The notes under the pieces are model-generated. The model worked only from the letters and a program-made list of their open reading frames with translations, was not told the origin of the DNA and made no database searches. A stretch of DNA of 64,000 bases from DATKEJ01 sp963768715 (GTDB taxonomy: Bacteria; Bacteroidota; Rhodothermia; Rhodothermales; DATKEJ01), in contig CAVYJC010000011.1 of the NCBI GenBank assembly GCA_963768715.1, positions 682,001 to 746,000 of the forward strand. The letters are read 5' to 3'. A program made the translations under genes and the position numbers. Of the stretch, positions 35,554 to 43,145 are shown one piece after another (positions within the stretch are counted from its first letter, which is position 1; each line of letters starts with the position of its first letter).

Positions 35554-36822
35554 CTAGTCCGGGACTCCAGAAGATGCGCCCGCAGTGGTGTTCGCGATCC
35601 ATCGGGTGAAATCGAGGGCCGTCACCACGCCGTCCATGTTGTAATCGGGATGGCGGTAGCCGGTTTCCCCGGCGGTCGTCTCAGCGATCCACAAGGTGAA
35701 GTCGAGCGCCGTCACCAAGCCGTCTGGAAAACCGTCCGCCGCGAACAGGCCAAAGAAACCACTTCCCAGTGAAATCTGTGGAGCAGATCCGGTCGAATAC
35801 GCCTGCGAACCGGCGGTCGTGAAATCCCACGCGCCGACGCCATCGGACAGATCGAGCGTGTCGGCGCTCATTACGTCCAAGTGATTTCGATGTCTTACCA
35901 CGATATGGTAGCCCGCCGGTGCGATCCCGGGAAAACGGAGCGTCGAACCGTCGGGCTCGACGACGCTTCCGTCATTGAGCAGAATTGCCGCGTGCCTCGA
36001 TGCCGTGACAACGGATGCCGGCGAGACATCCTCTCGAAGCGCGACGACCACCCAATCGATGGTGCTGTCGGGCAGTGCAGCCACAGACTGAATGCTGTCC
36101 AATTCGATCGGCGTTTGATCGAAAGCGGGATCGGAATAAGGTTGCGCCAGCGGTATCTCATCCGAATAGCCCGATGGCACAGACATCTTTCCGGCGACAA
36201 ACGGCCCCTGCAGGAAGAGTTTGACGGAGGCAATGAGATCGTCTTTCGTCCCTATTGCCAGACACATCTGGTCGTCATCCCAGAACGCACTCGATGCGCG
36301 ACCCAACCCAACGGACGACTGACCGGTCATGTCTCCGACCACCAACTCCGACGATTCGCATACTGCCATTGAAAGGACGGTGACGTCTGGCGGCGTGAAA
36401 CACGAACCCGACCAGTCCAGATTGACGGAATCGACCCCCGTTTCTGAATACCGTGGATGGAGTCGAAGCTGAAAGGTGGCCTGGGTTCCTGGCTCGGGAT
36501 CCGTGAGCCGGCTGTCCGCCCTTCCCCAGAACAGTCCCGTACCGGATGGATTGGAGAGTGCAACAAACCAGCCGCCCGGCGGCGCCAATGGTGGAATTAC
36601 GTGGTCGAGTGTGTCACTGTAGACCAGATCGTCCGAGGCATTCTCGTCGAAGGCGATCACCAGGTCACCCTGGTCGTCCGGCACACTCGCACTCACGCCT
36701 CCGCTGTACGCTTCGTAACGGAGCGTGCACAAATCACTCTGCGCGTTGACCACATTGGACCAAGCCAATGAGGCCGCCACCACCAGAAATGCGCGCCTCC
36801 AAATGTCCATCTGTTTGCCCAT
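35554..36822 (-). CDS. Secreted protein with C-terminal dockerin-like repeats
   Basis: Signal peptide AFLVVAASLAWSNVVNAQ. The first 140 residues look like a cohesin/T9SS-type beta module (FQLRLHPRYSETGVDSV), and the remainder is unassigned. The C-terminus carries two EF-hand-like calcium loops, DGFPDGLVTALDFTLWIAET and YNMDGVVTALDFTRWIANT, with a dockerin type I arrangement; the two repeats are nearly identical in protein and DNA. Such tails occur on extracellular proteins in this phylum. There is no cohesin partner in the window. Start may be ATG 1 or the ATG four codons later. Confidence 0.75.
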   Translation of the reverse strand: MGKQMDIWRRAFLVVAASLAWSNVVNAQSDLCTLRYEAYSGGVSASVPDDQGDLVIAFDENASDDLVYSDTLDHVIPPLAPPGGWFVALSNPSGTGLFWGRADSRLTDPEPGTQATFQLRLHPRYSETGVDSVNLDWSGSCFTPPDVTVLSMAVCESSELVVGDMTGQSSVGLGRASSAFWDDDQMCLAIGTKDDLIASVKLFLQGPFVAGKMSVPSGYSDEIPLAQPYSDPAFDQTPIELDSIQSVAALPDSTIDWVVVALREDVSPASVVTASRHAAILLNDGSVVEPDGSTLRFPGIAPAGYHIVVRHRNHLDVMSADTLDLSDGVGAWDFTTAGSQAYSTGSAPQISLGSGFFGLFAADGFPDGLVTALDFTLWIAETTAGETGYRHPDYNMDGVVTALDFTRWIANTTAGASSGVPD

Positions 36823-36828
36823 CTACCC

Positions 36829-37785
36829 CTATGCCATCTTCCGAAGTCGCTCGACCACCGTCTTGACCGTCAGGGCTCGCTGCATGATATAAAAGTGAAT
36901 CGAAGGGACCCCGGCGCTCAGCAACTCGTCGCATTGCCGGACGGCCCACTCGATGCCGACATCAACTACGCGATCAGGATCCGCCGCTTCGGCCTCGGCG
37001 GCCAACTCCTCAGGAATGCTCACGTAGAAATTGCCCGGAAGCGTCTTCAACTGACCTTTCCCGGTCAAGATCTTGATACCCGGCACGATCGGAACATCGA
37101 TTCCCGCCGACCGACACCGCTCCACGAATTCAAAATAGCGACTATTGTCGAAAAACATCTGGGTCACGACATACTCGGCGCCGGCATCAATCTTTCTCTT
37201 AAGATTCAGGATGTCCCAGTTGATATTTGGTGCTTCAAAGTGCTTTTCGGGATAGCCGGCCACGCCGACACAGAACTCAGTGGGCGTGGCATCGGCGAGA
37301 TTTTCGAGATACCGTCCTTCGTTCATGGCGCAGATCTGGCGGACCAGGTCATCCGCATGCGCGTTTACGCTGCGATCTTTTTGAATCGGCTTCCTGTACC
37401 CGTGATCATCCCCCAGCAGTGCCATCACGTTGTGGATTCCCAGGTAGTTGAGCTCGATGAGGGCGTCTTCGGTCTCCTCTCTTGTGAATCCCAGGCAAAG
37501 CAGATGTGGCACCGCCTCGATCCCAAATCGATTCTTGATTGCCGCGCAAACACCGATGGTGCCCGGGCGCTTTCTCTTGACGTGGCGCCGAATCGTTCCG
37601 TCCTCCAACTCCTCATACCACGCCTGAGCCGAATGGCTCGTCACGTCAACGAACGGCGGATCGAACACCATTAACTCGCCGACCAGGTCGAGTATCTGCT
37701 GAACCGTACCTCCCCTCATTGGGGGAATGATTTCGTACGAAATGAGCGGATCTCTAGAGCGCTCGAAGTACTCGGTGATCTTCAT
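36829..37785 (-). CDS. metF: Methylenetetrahydrofolate reductase
   Basis: 318 residues, the usual length for MetF. Visible family features are the start MKITEYFERSRDPLISYEII with the catalytic Glu in YEIIPP, then DVTSHSA, NVMALLGDDHGY (with the flavin-contacting loop), VGVAGYPEKHFE, and the C-terminal TQMFFDNSRYFEF with PGIKILTGKGQ. It reduces 5,10-methylene-THF to 5-methyl-THF with FAD, feeding methionine synthesis. It starts a minus-strand unit with the dockerin-like gene seven bases after its stop. No SAM or other riboswitch is seen upstream. Confidence 0.95.
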   Translation of the reverse strand: MKITEYFERSRDPLISYEIIPPMRGGTVQQILDLVGELMVFDPPFVDVTSHSAQAWYEELEDGTIRRHVKRKRPGTIGVCAAIKNRFGIEAVPHLLCLGFTREETEDALIELNYLGIHNVMALLGDDHGYRKPIQKDRSVNAHADDLVRQICAMNEGRYLENLADATPTEFCVGVAGYPEKHFEAPNINWDILNLKRKIDAGAEYVVTQMFFDNSRYFEFVERCRSAGIDVPIVPGIKILTGKGQLKTLPGNFYVSIPEELAAEAEAADPDRVVDVGIEWAVRQCDELLSAGVPSIHFYIMQRALTVKTVVERLRKMA

Positions 37786-37830
37786 GTGTGACCCCGGGGT
37801 GGATGGGATGAAGATACAACATTGGTCGAA

Positions 37831-37858
37831 CGTGCGAGGTACGAAGTGCGGGGTGCGC
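37831..37858. repeat. Heptad array, unit NGTGCGN (4 units)
   Basis: cgtgcga, ggtacga, agtgcgg, ggtgcgc follow in tandem in the gap upstream of metF. Confidence 0.65.
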
Positions 37859-37866
37859 CGATGGCA

Positions 37867-37905
37867 GACTAGAAGACTGGAAGACCAGAAGACCGGAAGA
37901 CTACC
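37867..37905. repeat. Octad array, unit GACTGGAA (4-5 units)
   Basis: gactagaa, gactggaa, gaccagaa, gaccggaa, gactacc, i.e. an 8-bp period instead of 7. It ends inside the stop codon of the oxidase subunit IV gene. A related GACTTGAA octad occurs at the start of ctaD. Confidence 0.75.
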
Positions 37906-38320
37906 GGGCGCTATCCGGAGGAGCCAGTTCGGTATCTACAATCTTCTGGCGTGCTTCGAGATCCTTCTGAGTTGCCTGCTGGTCCATCACGGTGCCCTTA
38001 AGAAGGTCGTCGAACTCACCACGAAACTCTGTGTCGAGCAGCACAAACCCGATGAAGACGAGAACGAACAGGAGCCCGACAGAAAAGATCATGGCGTTGA
38101 CCTTGTTGTCGTACCTAAGCGCCATGAAGAACAGCACGACGAGCGAGGCCTTCATGCCGGCAATCAACAATGCGACGGGGACGTTCAATCCACCAAGGTC
38201 AAGAGAAGCAACCTCGGTCGTAGTCAGAGTCAAGAAGACAAGTGCACCGAAGACCGCCCAATAAACCTTGAGCGGAATGATGTGGTGGCCGTGGCCTTGA
38301 CCGTCGTGTTGGTTCGCCAT
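37901..38320 (-). CDS. ctaF: Cytochrome c oxidase subunit IV-like protein
   Basis: 139 residues with three hydrophobic helices: VYWAVFGALVFLTLTTT, a basic loop with AGMKASLVVLFFMALRYDNK, and VNAMIFSVGLLFVLVFIGF. The K-A-x-L-V-[AV]-x-[FY]-F-M-x-L loop is the signature of prokaryotic cytochrome c oxidase subunit IV. It is the last gene of the act-cta operon, 21 bases after subunit III. The charged C-terminus (LLKGTVMDQQATQKDLEARQ) is unusual in length. Confidence 0.85.
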   Translation of the reverse strand: MANQHDGQGHGHHIIPLKVYWAVFGALVFLTLTTTEVASLDLGGLNVPVALLIAGMKASLVVLFFMALRYDNKVNAMIFSVGLLFVLVFIGFVLLDTEFRGEFDDLLKGTVMDQQATQKDLEARQKIVDTELAPPDSAR

Positions 38321-38341
38321 GTCGAAGACGCTCGCAGAGAA

Positions 38342-39007
38342 TTAAATCAGGTACAGCAGCGGAAAGAGGAAAATCCAGATAATGTCAACCAAGTGCCAAT
38401 AAAGCCCCGAGATCTCCACGGGCGTGTAGTACTCAGCCGAGAAATGCCCGCGGATGGCACGCGTGGTAATCCACGAAAGGATGCCAATTCCGACAAGCAC
38501 GTGGACGCCATGAATCCCCGTCATAACGAAGTAGATGCTGAAGAAGATCGGCACGTACGTCATGTCGAGGCCTTCGTAGGCATAGTTCTTGCCCGGATAT
38601 ATGTGGAGGTGAAATTTGTGGGTGTACTCGAGATACTTAACGACGAGAAAGCCGCAAGCCAGCAGGATCGTCAAAATCAGATTCCGGATGAGCCACTTCT
38701 GATTTCCTACCTGGATGGATCGGATAGCCAGTGCCACCGTGAGGGAGGACGTCAGCAGGATGACGGTATTCGTCGCACCCCAGAACGTGTCAAGCAGAAC
38801 CGATGCCGCTTTAAAGACTTCAGGATGCCAAGTTCGATACACCGTGTAGGCAACGAACATGCCGCAGAAGAGGAGGATCTCCGTAACGAGGAACAGCCAC
38901 ATCCCCATCTTTGCCGCATCGAACTGCTGCTCCGATGTTACAAAGTGATGCTGCAGATGAGCCGGATGAGCCTCCGCGGCGCTATGTCCACCACTTGCCA
39001 TATTCAA
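38342..39007 (-). CDS. ctaE: Cytochrome c oxidase subunit III
   Basis: 221 residues with five membrane helices. Family features: KMGMWLFLVTEILLFCGMF (the conserved W-x-F-x-x-[ST]-E), FWGATNTVILLTSSLTVALA, and GIHGVHVLVGIG with the conserved H-G-x-H-V near helix 4, and a final YWHLVDIIWIFLFPLLYL (the W-H-x-V-D-x-x-W signature). It is membrane-embedded, stabilises subunit I, and lies in the ctaCDEF order. Confidence 0.96.
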   Translation of the reverse strand: MNMASGGHSAAEAHPAHLQHHFVTSEQQFDAAKMGMWLFLVTEILLFCGMFVAYTVYRTWHPEVFKAASVLLDTFWGATNTVILLTSSLTVALAIRSIQVGNQKWLIRNLILTILLACGFLVVKYLEYTHKFHLHIYPGKNYAYEGLDMTYVPIFFSIYFVMTGIHGVHVLVGIGILSWITTRAIRGHFSAEYYTPVEISGLYWHLVDIIWIFLFPLLYLI

Positions 39008-39011
39008 AATT

Positions 39012-39032
39012 CTCAGTGCTAGGTGCTAAGTG
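39012..39032. repeat. Heptad repeat, unit CTAGGTG (3 units)
   Basis: ctcagtg, ctaggtg, ctaagtg in tandem between ctaD and ctaE. The second unit supplies the ctaD stop codon. Confidence 0.6.
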
Positions 39033-40758
39033 ACTCTTCTGCGCTGCCGACGTCAGTGTCCTTCGATGACCCGTCGCCCGTCTGTGAGGCGCGATGGAGC
39101 CACTTGTCGATCAGGTGATAATCATAGGGGCCACGACGAACGACCGGTGTTCGCGTGAAATTGTGCTGGTCTGGCGGGGACGTGGTCTGCCACTCCAACG
39201 TGCCTGCGCCCCAAGGATTCGAACCGGCGCGCGGCGCTGAGCTTCGCAGCGAGTAGAGCAGATAGCCCAGAGTAATCAGGAGACCCAGCGCGAGAATCCA
39301 CGAGCCCACAGTCGACATGATATTCAACGTCTGAAACTGCGGCACATAATCGTAGTAGCGACGCGGCATCCCCTGCGTACCGAGAATGAACTGCGGAAAG
39401 AACGTCGCATTGAAACCGACGAAAACCAGTCCCGCGGCCACCATGGAGAGGCGCTGCGGATACATTTTCCCGAACATCTTGGGCCACCAGTAGTGGAGTC
39501 CGCCGAGGAACGCGATGACAGTCCCTCCCATCATCACATAGTGAAAGTGAGCGACGACGAAGTACGTGTCGTGGAGGTGCACGTCAACCGCGAGGACCCC
39601 AAGCATGACGCCTGTCACCCCTCCGATCGTGAAGAGGAAAAGGAACGCCAGGGCATAGATCATGGGTGTCCGAAGCCAGATCGAACCCTTGTACATGGTC
39701 GCCACCCAGTTGAGGACCTTAATTCCCGACGGAATACCGATCAGATAGGTCAGCAAGGAGAAGACGACAGACGAGACCGTCGACTGCCCCGCGACGAACA
39801 TGTGGTGACCCCAAACGAGGAATCCGAGAAAGGCTATGGCGACCGAGGACAGCGCGATGGCCGTGTAACCGTAGATCTTCTGGCGGGAGAAGGTGGTCAC
39901 GAGCTCGGAGATAATGCCCATTGCGGGCAGGATCATGATGTATACGGCCGGATGGGAGTAGAACCAGAAGAAGTGCTCGAAAAGCACCGGGTCGCCCCCG
40001 AGCGCCGGATCAAAAATCCCGATTCCGATGAGTCGCTCAAGAAACAGCAGTATGAGTGTGATGCCGATAACCGGTGTGGCAAGGATCTGTACGATACTCG
40101 TCGCATACAGGCCCCAGATCATGAGCGGGAGTCGATTCCAAGTCAGACCCGGAGCCCGCATCTTGTGTATCGTCGTGAGGAAGTTTACTCCCGTCAGAAT
40201 CGTTGAAAAACCGACGGTGAAGCCGGCCAAGGTCATAAAAAGGATCCCGTTACTCACGCCAATCGAGTACGGCGTGTAGAATGTCCACCCGGTATCAACG
40301 CGCCCGACGATGACGGCCACGATCGCAAGCATCGCACCGGTCATGTAGATGTAGTAACTGGCAAGGTTCAGTCGGGGGAATGCGACGTCCTTCGCCCCGA
40401 TCATGAGGGGCAGTACAAAGTTTCCAAGGGATGCAGGAATGGACGGCACGATGAAGAGAAAGACCATCATGATGCCGTGCAGCGAGAAGAACTGATTGTA
40501 CGTATCGGCCTTCATGATCGTCTCACCCGGGGCAATCAGCTCGATGCGCATCAGAAGCGCCAGGATCCCCGCCACGCTGAAGAACGTCGCAATGGAGAAC
40601 AGGTACATCAGGCCGATCCGCTTGTGATCGACGGTCGTGAGCCACGATTTCAGTCCCCTCGGCTCCCGCAGATAGTTATGCTCCGGCGCGTAGCCGGCAG
40701 GATATGTCTGTGTTGTATTCAAGTCTTCAAGTCCTCGAGTCTGCGAGTCATGCTTCAC
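39019..40758 (-). CDS. ctaD: Cytochrome c oxidase subunit I, A2-type
   Basis: 579 residues, about 12 transmembrane helices. The haem and CuB ligands are visible: FFSLHGIMMVF (low-spin haem His), WFYSHPAVYIMILPAMGI (CuB His cross-linked to Tyr), GHHMFVAG, and HLHDTYFVVAHFHYVMMGG. The YSHPAV in place of the GHPEVY motif of A1 enzymes marks the A2 type, as in Rhodothermus caa3, which uses a Tyr-Ser pair in the D-channel. The GTG start overlaps the ctaC stop (GTGA); the first eleven codons are made by an octad repeat. It reduces O2 to water and pumps protons. Confidence 0.97.
   Translation of the reverse strand: MKHDSQTRGLEDLNTTQTYPAGYAPEHNYLREPRGLKSWLTTVDHKRIGLMYLFSIATFFSVAGILALLMRIELIAPGETIMKADTYNQFFSLHGIMMVFLFIVPSIPASLGNFVLPLMIGAKDVAFPRLNLASYYIYMTGAMLAIVAVIVGRVDTGWTFYTPYSIGVSNGILFMTLAGFTVGFSTILTGVNFLTTIHKMRAPGLTWNRLPLMIWGLYATSIVQILATPVIGITLILLFLERLIGIGIFDPALGGDPVLFEHFFWFYSHPAVYIMILPAMGIISELVTTFSRQKIYGYTAIALSSVAIAFLGFLVWGHHMFVAGQSTVSSVVFSLLTYLIGIPSGIKVLNWVATMYKGSIWLRTPMIYALAFLFLFTIGGVTGVMLGVLAVDVHLHDTYFVVAHFHYVMMGGTVIAFLGGLHYWWPKMFGKMYPQRLSMVAAGLVFVGFNATFFPQFILGTQGMPRRYYDYVPQFQTLNIMSTVGSWILALGLLITLGYLLYSLRSSAPRAGSNPWGAGTLEWQTTSPPDQHNFTRTPVVRRGPYDYHLIDKWLHRASQTGDGSSKDTDVGSAEESLST
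40720..40751. repeat. Octad array inside the ctaD 5' end, unit GACTTGAA (4 units)
   Basis: On the minus strand: GACTCGCA, GACTCGAG, GACTTGAA, GACTTGAA in tandem, translated in ctaD as DSQTRGLEDLN. It resembles the octad at 37867. Confidence 0.75.
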
Positions 40759-41792
40759 TTCAGCGTCTTGATAAACTCGATCAGGCCGTCAATCTCCCGA
40801 TCCGTTAGCGGAATGGGCGGCATGATGGGCTGGAAGCCTTCCACGACCTTTGCTGCCGGGACGGCTATCGATTCCCGGATATAGTTCTCGTCAACCGTCA
40901 CCGTAGATCCATCCGCCAACTTGACAGACGAGCCAAAGACACCCTTGAGTGTTGGTCCGACGCCGGCCGTTCCGTCAGTCGAATGACATCCCGAGCAGGC
41001 CTTACCGTTGAATGTTTTCTGTCCGAGATCCGGAAGCGGCAGATCTTCGCCGGCCGAAGCCGCTGTGGCGAGCCACTTGTCGTAATCGTCCTGCGCGAGC
41101 ACCCACATATGCGCATGCATCCCGCTGTGCCCCGTGCCGCAGTATTCGGCGCAGAAAATCTGAACGTACCCCGTCGGATTGTCTTCGCCTTCGGGAGGCA
41201 GGCCGGTCTCAACGGTGGCGTTGAACCAGACGGTGCTGTAACGATTCGGAATGACGTCGTGCTTGATGCGGAAGGTAGGGACATAGAAAGAGTGCAGCAC
41301 GTCCTTGCTGGTCATGATCATCTTGACCGGGCGGTTCGAAGGCACGTACAACTCGTTGGTCGATATAAATCCGTTGGGGTATTCAAAATCCCAGGCCCAC
41401 TTGCGCGCCGTAACGTGAATCTCGTACGCATTCTTGGGCGACTGCGTGACTGCCATGAACGCTTTGAACCCCCAAGTAAAGATCGCCATCACGAGAATCG
41501 TCGGGATGATGATCCATGTCGCCTCCACGAGGGGCGAGCCGTAGACGGGCTCCGACACCTGATCCGGAGTTCGCCGCCCGTACTTGAACATGAAGAGGAT
41601 CATCGTGATGACGACGCCGATCGTCAGAATGGCGCTGATGATTACCACGAAGTGGAAGGGCGCATCGACAATAGGGGCCAATGTTGACTCCTGTGCGGGC
41701 ATCCATCCGAACGCAAAGACCAGCGCCGCCATCCAGACCAGCGAAAGGATCATAACGGCGGAGACGACGACAATGACGGTGCGGTTATTCAT
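40755..41792 (-). CDS. ctaC: Cytochrome c oxidase subunit II with fused cytochrome c (caa3-type)
   Basis: 345 residues. Two N-terminal helices flank a periplasmic cupredoxin domain with the CuA site ending in QIFCAEYCGTGHSGMHAHM (Cys-x3-Cys-x3-His-x2-Met), plus the upstream VLHSFYVPTFRIKHDVIP His. A C-terminal mono-haem cytochrome c domain follows, with CSGCHSTDG and a distal Met in EGFQPIMPPIPL. The fusion identifies the enzyme as caa3. It accepts electrons from ACIII or another carrier. Its 5' end overlaps the SCO gene by eight bases. Confidence 0.97.
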   Translation of the reverse strand: MNNRTVIVVVSAVMILSLVWMAALVFAFGWMPAQESTLAPIVDAPFHFVVIISAILTIGVVITMILFMFKYGRRTPDQVSEPVYGSPLVEATWIIIPTILVMAIFTWGFKAFMAVTQSPKNAYEIHVTARKWAWDFEYPNGFISTNELYVPSNRPVKMIMTSKDVLHSFYVPTFRIKHDVIPNRYSTVWFNATVETGLPPEGEDNPTGYVQIFCAEYCGTGHSGMHAHMWVLAQDDYDKWLATAASAGEDLPLPDLGQKTFNGKACSGCHSTDGTAGVGPTLKGVFGSSVKLADGSTVTVDENYIRESIAVPAAKVVEGFQPIMPPIPLTDREIDGLIEFIKTLK

Positions 41793-42648
41793 CCGATCCT
41801 GCTTGATTCACTTCATCCGATTTGGACACATCCTCTCCGTTCACCCGCTCTCGCCTCCAGAAAACGAAGAGAAAACCGGCCAATAACAAGACGGTTACAC
41901 CGCCGGCAAGGCGCATGGCCAGCCAGGCCGGCGCCACGTACGAACCTTCGGCAGGATCGTAGTGGAAGCAATACAGAATCAGACGATCGGCGACACCGCC
42001 GACCTTACCTTCAGAGGCCTCGACTAGCCCGGCGCGCAAGTCAAAGGGCGAATAGGTGATTCCATACAAATACCGCGTAACGACACCCTTTGGACTGAGA
42101 AGGACGACCACGGCGGCGTGCCCGTACTCCCCTGTTTCCGGATCTTTCTCGAACTCGAAACCGGCCGATGAAGTCAGGGATGCGATGTTGGCCTCGTTGC
42201 CGGTGAGAAAACTCCAGCCTGCCGAAGCCTCCGGATCTTTGACCATAGACATGTAGCGCTTCTTTGCGCTCAAGGCGACATCGGGCGTCTCCGTAGGCGA
42301 GATGCTCACCGTGACAGAACGGTACTCTTGGCCTAGCGTCCACCTGGCACCATTCATTGCCTTCGTGAGTCCCTGCAACACGAGGGGGCACAGCATGGGG
42401 CAGTTATGATAGGCGAACGTCAGGACGACGGGGTGCTCCCCGTCAAAATAGTCTCCAATGCGAACCGGCTTGCCGTGTTCATCGAGGAATTGGGAGTCCA
42501 GGTCGACGGTATCGCCGAGGCGTTCCGTGACGCCGGCATGTTTCAGGATGCCGGTCACGGCGTCCGCTGCCTGCGCTTGAACCCGGTCAAGGCTCGAGAG
42601 CAGCACGACGAACGTCAATAGAGCGATATGAAAGATGTTACGATGCAA
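41785..42648 (-). CDS. SCO1/SenC-type copper chaperone for CuA assembly
   Basis: The TTG start at 42648 is chosen because GAGG overlaps the stop of the previous gene ten bases upstream and because it opens a signal segment (HIALLTFVVLLSS). A thioredoxin-fold domain follows with TFAYHNCPMLCPLVLQG, the Cys-x3-Cys copper site, and a later distal His in PETGEYGHAAVVVLLSP. A C-terminal transmembrane helix (VTVLLLAGFLFVFW) and short charged tail are extra to most SCO proteins. It probably inserts copper into CuA of the downstream subunit II. Confidence 0.92.
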   Translation of the reverse strand: MHRNIFHIALLTFVVLLSSLDRVQAQAADAVTGILKHAGVTERLGDTVDLDSQFLDEHGKPVRIGDYFDGEHPVVLTFAYHNCPMLCPLVLQGLTKAMNGARWTLGQEYRSVTVSISPTETPDVALSAKKRYMSMVKDPEASAGWSFLTGNEANIASLTSSAGFEFEKDPETGEYGHAAVVVLLSPKGVVTRYLYGITYSPFDLRAGLVEASEGKVGGVADRLILYCFHYDPAEGSYVAPAWLAMRLAGGVTVLLLAGFLFVFWRRERVNGEDVSKSDEVNQAGSDE

Positions 42649-42658
42649 AAGGATACCC

Positions 42659-43018
42659 TCACTCTCCGCCCGGCTTGTCTGCGGCATGCTCCGCCGCGAT
42701 GATCGACATAGCGCGTTCGATTGGAATCGTGTAGCGACCATTCTGGGCATCGACAACGGAATAATGATTCAATTTTTCAGCTGCATCCACCTCCGCCTGG
42801 CGGAGGATGGGAGAAGGCTCGTAGACGGCATTCTGGCCAGCCGCCAGCGGCCCCTCATACTGCACCCACTTGATGACGACGACGATCGCAATAACGAGAA
42901 AGACGAGGGCAACCAACGAAAATCGCAGTGCACCCTCACCCATGTGATCTTCCTCAACGGCCATACCCTCTTCGAGGTAGCCGTAGAACGGATTTTCTTC
43001 GTAGGTCGGATCAGCCAT
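42659..43018 (-). CDS. Single-helix membrane protein between ACIII and SCO genes
   Basis: 119 residues: an acidic N-terminus (MADPTYEENPFYGYLEEG), one transmembrane helix (FSLVALVFLVIAIVVVI), then a soluble part PSPILRQAEVDAAEKL with a predicted helical C-terminus. Its ATG overlaps the stop of the upstream 44-aa ORF (ATGGCTGA). The C-terminal PIERAMSIIAAE resembles the LPVERAM block often seen at the end of oxidase-associated cytochrome c or SCO operons. It might be an accessory subunit of ACIII (ActG- or ActH-like) or of the caa3 assembly; I cannot decide. Confidence 0.75.
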   Translation of the reverse strand: MADPTYEENPFYGYLEEGMAVEEDHMGEGALRFSLVALVFLVIAIVVVIKWVQYEGPLAAGQNAVYEPSPILRQAEVDAAEKLNHYSVVDAQNGRYTIPIERAMSIIAAEHAADKPGGE

Positions 43019-43145
43019 TGGTCGTCAGTGAATCGGTAGGCGCGCGGTCATACAACGCCTTCCACACTTGCGTGTTGCCGGGTTGGTGCCGCCGGTTCTT
43101 GATGATTTCGTCAAAAGTCGTCCCGAAGCTCGGGATCCGCCTCAC
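43011..43145 (-). CDS. 44-aa ORF translationally coupled on both sides in the act operon
   Basis: A short ORF fills the gap between actF and the single-helix protein gene. Its GTG overlaps the actF stop (GTGA), and its TGA overlaps the ATG of the next gene (ATGGCTGA). It reads VRRIPSFGTTFDEIIKNRRH with VWKALYDRAPTDSLTTNG at the end, with ordinary composition and no membrane helix. Overlaps of this kind at both ends are typical of real operon genes. I recognise no family, and the ORF was probably missed because of its length and GTG start. Confidence 0.6.
   Translation of the reverse strand: MRRIPSFGTTFDEIIKNRRHQPGNTQVWKALYDRAPTDSLTTNG

Noticed and set aside
36829..37830. SAM-type riboswitch upstream of metF
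   Set aside because: The gap upstream of the start is only about 110 bp and is filled by repeats, with no riboswitch-like stems seen.
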